Of a stretch of DNA of 10,253 nucleotides, positions 6,135-10,253 are shown in pieces. Made by a program: the position numbers and the translations under genes. The first letter of the stretch is position 1, and every line of letters begins with the position of its first letter. The notes beneath the pieces are model-generated. The model was not told where the DNA came from. It saw nothing but the letters and a program-made list of their open reading frames with translations, and did not search any database. Source of the stretch: Methylococcaceae bacterium UBA1147 (GTDB lineage Bacteria; Pseudomonadota; Gammaproteobacteria; Methylococcales; UBA1147); contig DBZZ01000025.1 of the NCBI GenBank assembly GCA_002311315.1, positions 30,518-40,770 of the forward strand. Reading direction: 5' to 3'.

Positions 6135-6800
6135 CTACTTCTGTTTTTTTTCGGAGCTGCCTGCGACACCCGGATTCAGGATTTCGCCCTTGAAGATCCA
6201 AACCTTGACGCCGATGATTCCATAGGTCGTCTTAGCTTCAGCAAAACCGTAATCGATATCGGCGCGCAGGGTGTGTAGCGGGACGCGACCTTCCCGGTAC
6301 CATTCCCGCCGCGCGATTTCGGCGCCATTCAGACGCCCACCAACGTTGATCTTGATGCCCTGTGCTCCGAGGCGCATGGTATTCGTTACCGCGCGTTTCA
6401 TCGCTCGGCGGAACATGATGCGACGTTCCAACTGCTGGGCAACGCCTTCAGCCACCAGTTGTGCATCCAGTTCGGGCTTGCGGATTTCCTCGACGTTCAG
6501 ATGAACCGGAACGCCCATCATCTTGGAAACTTCGCGCCGCAGCTTATCGATGTCTTCACCTTTTTTCCCGATGACAATACCGGGCCGCGCAGTAGACACC
6601 GTGATTTGTGCGTTATTGGCAGGCCGATTGATCTGGATCCTGCTAACGGAAGCATGGGCGAGCTTCTTCTTAATATAGTCGCGGACCATCAGATCCTTGC
6701 AGAGTAATTCCGGATATTCCTTAGAACCCGCATACCAACGCGAAGCCCAGTCTTTGATGTACCCAAGACGAATTCCTACCGGATGAACCTTTTGACCCAT
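6135..6800 (-). CDS. rpsC: 30S ribosomal protein S3
   Basis: S3 forms part of the mRNA entry tunnel and the ribosomal helicase with S4 and S5. The 221-residue product begins MGQKVHPVGIRLGYIKDW. A type II KH domain follows, with ARPGIVIGKKGEDI near 71-84. The C-terminal domain has GAQGIKINVGGRLNGAEIAR near 145-164, REGRVPLHTLRADIDYG and YGIIGVKVWIFKGE. R131, R132 and K135, the helicase residues known in E. coli, are present. The tail after KGE is short (about 16 residues), so the protein is 12 residues shorter than E. coli S3. The tail contains an 8-A run. The start is 12 nt after rplV with a weak AAGGGA site. Confidence 0.98.
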   Translation of the reverse strand: MGQKVHPVGIRLGYIKDWASRWYAGSKEYPELLCKDLMVRDYIKKKLAHASVSRIQINRPANNAQITVSTARPGIVIGKKGEDIDKLRREVSKMMGVPVHLNVEEIRKPELDAQLVAEGVAQQLERRIMFRRAMKRAVTNTMRLGAQGIKINVGGRLNGAEIARREWYREGRVPLHTLRADIDYGFAEAKTTYGIIGVKVWIFKGEILNPGVAGSSEKKQK

Positions 6801-6812
6801 GTCGAGTGTCCC

Positions 6813-7148
6813 TTAATCAAATTCGGAAACTTTCACAGTAATGTGACAGCTCCGCTTTAAAATACGATTGGCCCGGCCCTTCGCCCGAGCTCTGATCCTT
6901 TTCTGGGTAGCACCCTCGTCTACAAAGACCGTGCTAACCGTGAGTTCGTCGATGTCCGCCGCCTCGTTATGTTCCGCATTCGCAATCGCCGATTCAAGAA
7001 CCTTGCGAATAATCACCGCTGCTTTCTTGGTGCTGAACTTCAGAACGTTGAGCGCCTTTTCCACCGGCATCCCGCGAATCTGGTCCGCTACCAAACGACT
7101 CTTCTGGGCGGCAATTGGAGCATTTCTAAGTTTTGCTGCGACTTCCAT
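6813..7148 (-). CDS. rplV: 50S ribosomal protein L22
   Basis: L22 lines the nascent peptide exit tunnel with a long beta-hairpin that, with L4, makes the constriction. The 111-residue product (110 in E. coli) has SAQK-like AAQKSRLVADQIRG near 13-26, the invariant KVLESAIANAEHN near 49-61, and VDEGATQKRIRARAKGRAN near 76-94 for the hairpin, ending in HITVKVSEFD. At the stretch where E. coli has M82 K83 R84, deletion of which gives erythromycin resistance, this protein reads Q82 K83 R84. The start is 17 nt after rpsS, with TAGGAA about 6 nt upstream. Confidence 0.98.
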   Translation of the reverse strand: MEVAAKLRNAPIAAQKSRLVADQIRGMPVEKALNVLKFSTKKAAVIIRKVLESAIANAEHNEAADIDELTVSTVFVDEGATQKRIRARAKGRANRILKRSCHITVKVSEFD

Positions 7149-7165
7149 CTTGATTCCTAACCTTA

Positions 7166-7438
7166 TTATTTAGATTTCCTGTCCGCCAAATGGCCCCTGA
7201 AGGTTCTGGTCGGAGCAAACTCGCCAAGCTTGTGCCCGACCATATTCTCCGAAATCAGTACCGGCACGTGCTGACGCCCATTGTGAATAGCTATGGTCAG
7301 GCCAAGCATATCCGGCACGACCATCGAACGCCTCGACCAGGTCTTGATCGGCCTTCTGTCGTTTTTCTGGGCAGCGATTTCAACCTTCTTTAAAAGGTGG
7401 TGATCGATAAACGGACCTTTTTTTATAGAACGCGGCAC
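7166..7438 (-). CDS. rpsS: 30S ribosomal protein S19
   Basis: S19 sits in the head of the small subunit and contacts A- and P-site tRNA regions with S13. The 90-residue product begins MPRSIKKGPFIDHHLLKKV, has IKTWSRRSMVVPDMLG near 31-46, IAIHNGRQHVPVLISENMVG and the final HKLGEFAPTRTFRGH, all family hallmarks. The start codon is GTG, fixed by the invariant MPRS N-terminus and by the absence of a nearby in-frame ATG upstream. A strong GAGAGGG lies 7 nt before it. The gene ends in tandem TAA TAA stops. It follows rplB by 16 nt. Confidence 0.98.
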   Translation of the reverse strand: MPRSIKKGPFIDHHLLKKVEIAAQKNDRRPIKTWSRRSMVVPDMLGLTIAIHNGRQHVPVLISENMVGHKLGEFAPTRTFRGHLADRKSK

Positions 7439-7445
7439 GATATTT

Positions 7446-7452
7446 CCCTCTC
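7446..7452 (-). promoter_or_regulatory. Strong ribosome binding site of rpsS (supports GTG start)
   Basis: GAGAGGG ends 7 nt before the GTG start of rpsS. It is one of the stronger Shine-Dalgarno matches in the window and probably offsets the weaker start codon of a protein needed in one-to-one amounts. Confidence 0.8.
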
Positions 7453-7454
7453 AG

Positions 7455-8282
7455 TTATCTTTTCTGACGATGTCTGACGATCATCGACTCAGTACGCTTG
7501 TTGCTACGGGTCTTGTAACCTTTTGTCGGCTGTCCCCATGGAGACACCGGATGCCGGCCACCCGAAGTCCGGCCTTCTCCGCCACCGTGTGGGTGATCCA
7601 CCGGATTCATTGCCACACCCCGTACGGTTGGCCTAACTCCACGCCATCTCGATGCACCGGCCTTGCCCAGCGACGCCAGACTGTGCTCGGAATTGCCAAC
7701 TTCTCCGATGACCGCCTTGCAGTCAGAATGAACCTTTCTCATCTCCCCCGACCGAAGCCGAACCGTTACATAGCCACCTTCCTTAGCCACGAGCTGGGCA
7801 CTGCCACCGGCGCTGCGAATCATCTGAGCGCCCTTACCCGGTTTCATCTCGATGCAGTGAATCTGGGTTCCAACGGGGATGTTCCTCATCGGCATGCAGT
7901 TGCCCGGCTTTACCGCTGCCGAATTGTTGGAGATCACCTCGTCACCAACCGCCAGGCCTTTCGGTGCGATGATGTACCGACGTTCGCCATCCAAGTATTT
8001 GATCAGGAAGAGGTGGGCGGTCCGATTCGGATCGTATTCCAGACGCTCGACGACACCCGGGACTCCGATTTTATCCCTTTTGAAATCGACAATCCGGTAT
8101 TGCTGCTTGTGACCACCGCCAATATGTCTTGTGGTAATCCGACCCTGGTTATTTCTTCCGCCGTTCTTGTTCTTTTTCTCGACCAGTCCGCGAGGGGGCT
8201 GGCCCTTGTGTAATCCCTCGGTACGAACCCGAACTACGAAACGGGAACCTGGTGAGGTGGGTTTATGTTTAATTATTGCCAT
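7455..8282 (-). CDS. rplB: 50S ribosomal protein L2
   Basis: L2 is a primary 23S rRNA-binding protein required for subunit association and peptidyl transfer. The 275-residue product (273 in E. coli) begins MAIIKHKPTSPGSRFVV. It has GRNNQGRITTRHIGGGHKQ near 42-60, the OB-like region with VERLEYDPNRTA, LPMRN-like MPMRNIPVGTQIH, an SH3-like domain with RLRSGEMRKV, and the signature RGVAMNPVDHPHGGGEGR near 221-238. H230 corresponds to the functionally important H229 of E. coli. It follows rplW by 33 nt and has no clear Shine-Dalgarno sequence; a 3-codon reading frame (ATG GTA AAT TGA) ends 1 nt before its ATG. Confidence 0.98.
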   Translation of the reverse strand: MAIIKHKPTSPGSRFVVRVRTEGLHKGQPPRGLVEKKNKNGGRNNQGRITTRHIGGGHKQQYRIVDFKRDKIGVPGVVERLEYDPNRTAHLFLIKYLDGERRYIIAPKGLAVGDEVISNNSAAVKPGNCMPMRNIPVGTQIHCIEMKPGKGAQMIRSAGGSAQLVAKEGGYVTVRLRSGEMRKVHSDCKAVIGEVGNSEHSLASLGKAGASRWRGVRPTVRGVAMNPVDHPHGGGEGRTSGGRHPVSPWGQPTKGYKTRSNKRTESMIVRHRQKR

Positions 8283-8315
8283 GTCAATTTACCATTTATA
8301 TTCGACGGCTCGCGC

Positions 8316-8609
8316 TCACGCTCCGGTAAAATCAATACCATGCCCGGGTTTCAGCCGAACATACGCCTTTTTCCAGTCTGATCTTTTCCCCATGATGCTG
8401 CCAAACCGTTTGGTTTTTCCCTTCATATTGGCCACCTGTACTGCAGCGACCTCAACGTTGAACATCAACTCAACGGCCTTCTTGATTTCTGGTTTGGTTG
8501 CGGATTTATCAACCTTGAACACAAACTGATTCGACATGTCGGAAGCGATCGTGCTTTTTTCTGAGATCACCGGCGAAGTAATGATTGTGGAAAGTTTATG
8601 ATCGTTCAT
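8316..8609 (-). CDS. rplW: 50S ribosomal protein L23
   Basis: L23 lies at the tunnel exit and is the main docking point for trigger factor and the signal recognition particle. The 97-residue product (100 in E. coli) starts MNDHKLSTIITSPVISEKST; E17 in ISEKS corresponds to E18, the trigger factor contact in E. coli. The core FVFKVDKSATKPEIKKAVELMFNV near 29-52 and the loop NMKGKTKRFGS near 61-71 are typical. The ATG overlaps the rplD TGA by 4 nt, and GAGGAG (8618-8623) lies 8 nt upstream within rplD. Confidence 0.98.
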   Translation of the reverse strand: MNDHKLSTIITSPVISEKSTIASDMSNQFVFKVDKSATKPEIKKAVELMFNVEVAAVQVANMKGKTKRFGSIMGKRSDWKKAYVRLKPGHGIDFTGA

Positions 8610-9226
8610 CCCAGGCGCTCCTCAAGCGAACCAACCGCCTGCTTGGTTAAGATTACAGTTTTGGCGGACAACAGCCCGACCGGATCGACGGTCAGAGCGG
8701 AGTTGACGCTGATTCGAGGAATGTTCCTCGATGCCAAATCAAGCTCCGGGGTTACTGAATCGATAACAATCAAGGCTCCGGATATGTTGTAGTCCCTGAG
8801 TTTTTCCGCCAGTACCCTGGTTTTCGGCTGGCCGGGCACGATGTTCTCGCTCACCACCAGACGGCCCTGACGTAGCAATTCTGAAAGAATGGAACGCATA
8901 CCCGCCCGATACATCTTGCGGTTGACCTTCTGCCCGTAGTTGCGCGGCCGCGCGGCAAAGGTTACTCCTCCGCTGCGCCAGATCGGACTGCTCGCTGTAC
9001 CCGCGCGGGCCCGACCGTTGCCCTTCTGACGCCAGGGCTTGCTGCCTCCACCTCTAACATCCGAACGGTTTTTCTGAGCACTGTTCCCTCCCCTCTTGCG
9101 GGCAAGGTAGGCCGTAACCACTTGATGAATCAGTGCTTCGTTAAAAGGCTGACCAAAAACCGTTTCGCTGACCGAGATGGCTTCTGCGGAATCGTTTTCG
9201 CTGATAGAGGGAATTTCCAGGCTCAT
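8606..9226 (-). CDS. rplD: 50S ribosomal protein L4
   Basis: L4 is an early assembly protein whose extended loop reaches the exit tunnel constriction. In E. coli it also represses its own S10 operon through a leader RNA upstream of rpsJ. The 206-residue product (201 in E. coli) has the loop RGGGSKPWRQKGNGRARAG near 58-76 followed by IWRSGGVTFAARPRNY; K63 matches the E. coli residue linked to erythromycin resistance. The C-terminal part has RMYRAG-like RKMYRAGMRSILSEL. The start is 11 nt after rplC with a weak AAAGAG site. The leader that L4 binds in E. coli cannot exist in the 5-nt gap before rpsJ here. Confidence 0.98.
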   Translation of the reverse strand: MSLEIPSISENDSAEAISVSETVFGQPFNEALIHQVVTAYLARKRGGNSAQKNRSDVRGGGSKPWRQKGNGRARAGTASSPIWRSGGVTFAARPRNYGQKVNRKMYRAGMRSILSELLRQGRLVVSENIVPGQPKTRVLAEKLRDYNISGALIVIDSVTPELDLASRNIPRISVNSALTVDPVGLLSAKTVILTKQAVGSLEERLG

Positions 9227-9237
9227 GACTTAACTCT

Positions 9238-9879
9238 TTATTTTGTTTTTACTGCCGGGGTAATAACCACGTCGGAACCTTTGGCACCGGGAACCGCACC
9301 CTTGATCAGAAGCAGATTATTTTCCTTGTCGATACTCACAATCTTCAGGTTCTGCACGGTTTTTCGCTCGGATCCCATGTGACCGGCCATTTTTTTGCCC
9401 TTAAACACTCGTCCCGGGGTTTGGCACTGACCGATAGAACCCGCCGACCTGTGGGAAACGGAGTTGCCATGCGTCATATCCTGGGCAGCGAAATTGTGTC
9501 TCTTTATACCGCCGGCAAATCCCTTACCGATACTCGTTCCGCTGACATCAACCATCTGCCCTTCTTCAAAAAGATCCAACTCGAGATCCGAACCAACCGT
9601 TAGATCGGCCCCTTCGTCGCTTTCGAGGCGGAATTCCCAAAGACCTCTCCCGGATTCAACACCGGCCTTGGCATAATGACCAGAGAGGGGTTTGCTGACC
9701 CTGGCTGCCTTTCTGTTGCCAGTGGTCACCTGAATGGCCCGGTATCCGTCATTTTCTGGCGCCTTGATTTGCACCACTCTGTTCGATTCGACTTGAACAA
9801 CGGTTACAGGCAAGGATTCTCCGTCGTCCGTAAAGACCCGACTCATCCCGCATTTACGCCCCACTAGACCAATAGACAT
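9238..9879 (-). CDS. rplC: 50S ribosomal protein L3
   Basis: L3 is an assembly-initiating protein whose long loop reaches the peptidyl transferase centre. The 213-residue product (209 in E. coli) begins MSIGLVGRKCGMSRVFTDDG, then has ANDGYRAIQ-like ENDGYRAIQVTTG near 42-54, GTSIGKGFAGGIKRHNF near 114-130, and the loop THGNSVSHRSAGSIGQCQTP near 136-155. Q153 corresponds to Q150 of E. coli, methylated by PrmB. The C-terminus has LLLIKGAVPGAKGSDVVI. The ATG has GAGAGGAA 7 nt upstream and follows rpsJ by 35 nt. Confidence 0.98.
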   Translation of the reverse strand: MSIGLVGRKCGMSRVFTDDGESLPVTVVQVESNRVVQIKAPENDGYRAIQVTTGNRKAARVSKPLSGHYAKAGVESGRGLWEFRLESDEGADLTVGSDLELDLFEEGQMVDVSGTSIGKGFAGGIKRHNFAAQDMTHGNSVSHRSAGSIGQCQTPGRVFKGKKMAGHMGSERKTVQNLKIVSIDKENNLLLIKGAVPGAKGSDVVITPAVKTK

Positions 9880-9914
9880 CAGTCACTTCCTCTCAATGTT
9901 TATTTGGATCGCTA

Positions 9915-10226
9915 CTACTGCAGCTTGATCTGGACCTCAACGCCCGCAGCCAGATCCAGTTTCATCAACGCATCGACTGTTTTTTCAGTCGGATCGACGA
10001 TATCGAGAAGTCGCTTATGAGTTCTGATCTCGTATTGATCGCGTGCATCCTTGTTCACGTGCGGCGAAATCAGCACTGTGAAACGCTCTTTCTTCGTCGG
10101 CAGCGGAATAGGACCAACCACCTGGGCGCCGGTGCGGCGAGCGGTTTCTACGATCTCTAGGGTCGACCGATCGATCAGTTTGTGATCGAAGGACTTCAGA
10201 CGAATTCTTATGTTTTTGTTTGACAT
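9915..10226 (-). CDS. rpsJ: 30S ribosomal protein S10 (NusE)
   Basis: S10 is a small-subunit head protein that also acts as NusE in transcription antitermination, binding NusB and linking RNA polymerase to the ribosome through NusG. The 103-residue product has exactly the E. coli length: IRIRLKSFDHKLIDRST near 6-22, GAQVVGPIPLPTKKERFTVL near 33-52, and ISPHVNKDARDQYEIRTHKR near 53-72, ending VEVQIKLQ. The ATG is only 5 nt after the tuf stop; its only Shine-Dalgarno candidate is the GAG of the last tuf codon, 8 nt away. It ends in tandem TAG TAG stops. Confidence 0.98.
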   Translation of the reverse strand: MSNKNIRIRLKSFDHKLIDRSTLEIVETARRTGAQVVGPIPLPTKKERFTVLISPHVNKDARDQYEIRTHKRLLDIVDPTEKTVDALMKLDLAAGVEVQIKLQ

Positions 10227-10231
10227 GCTGA

Positions 10232-10253
10232 TTACTCGATTACTTTGGAAACG
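10232..10253 (-). CDS. tuf: 3' end of elongation factor Tu gene (cut by window edge)
   Basis: The reverse complement of the last 22 bases reads V S K V I E stop (TAA) after one leftover base. This matches the usual end of bacterial EF-Tu (GAGVVSK-I-E type). EF-Tu is the GTPase that delivers aminoacyl-tRNA to the ribosome, and in many proteobacteria a tuf gene directly precedes rpsJ. Six residues are little evidence alone, but their sequence and the gene context agree. Confidence 0.75.

Noticed and set aside
7470..8213. Plus-strand open frame of 247 codons
   Set aside because: It lies wholly opposite rplB, which is a certain gene. The translation has no recognisable domain, is rich in Arg, Pro and His as expected of an antisense shadow, and has no convincing start context.

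Overview
The window is a continuous run of translation genes, all on the minus strand: the end of tuf, the whole S10 cluster, most of the spc cluster and the first part of secY. Reading in the direction of transcription (from the right edge leftwards) the order is tuf (last six codons), rpsJ, rplC, rplD, rplW, rplB, rpsS, rplV, rpsC, rplP, rpmC, rpsQ, rplN, rplX, rplE, rpsN, rpsH, rplF, rplR, rpsE, rpmD, rplO, secY (cut by the left edge). That gives 21 complete ribosomal protein genes and two partial genes. The long plus-strand reading frames are shadows.

The organism is a proteobacterium, most probably a gammaproteobacterium. Almost every product aligns from memory over its full length with the E. 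coli protein, with the same start and end motifs. S14 is the 101-residue zinc-free form, L30 is present, and gene order matches E. coli from rpsJ to secY. I cannot name a genus. One clear difference from E. coli is that tuf lies 5 nt upstream of rpsJ, so the str and S10 clusters are joined.

Layout: 10232-10253 tuf end; 5238-10226 S10 cluster (S10, L3, L4, L23, L2, S19, L22, S3, L16, L29, S17); 1-5189 spc cluster (L14, L24, L5, S14, S8, L6, L18, S5, L30, L15, SecY). Gaps are short: the longest are 48 nt (rpsQ-rplN), 46 nt (rpsN-rpsH), 35 nt (rpsJ-rplC) and 33 nt (rplW-rplB). Three junctions overlap by 1-4 nt (rplD/rplW, rplP/rpmC, rpmC/rpsQ) and rplO/secY abut exactly. I saw no intrinsic terminator, no convincing internal promoter, no RNA gene, no mobile element and no repeat array. 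The genes build both ribosomal subunits, and SecY makes the membrane channel at which ribosomes dock.

I found no undescribed system here. Points worth a second look are the fused tuf-rpsJ junction with no room for an E. coli-type S10 leader, the short spc boundary, frequent TAG stops (7 of 21 complete genes), some of which double as part of the next Shine-Dalgarno sequence, the GTG starts of rpsS and secY, and a short palindrome at the start of rplE where E. coli has its S8 repression site.
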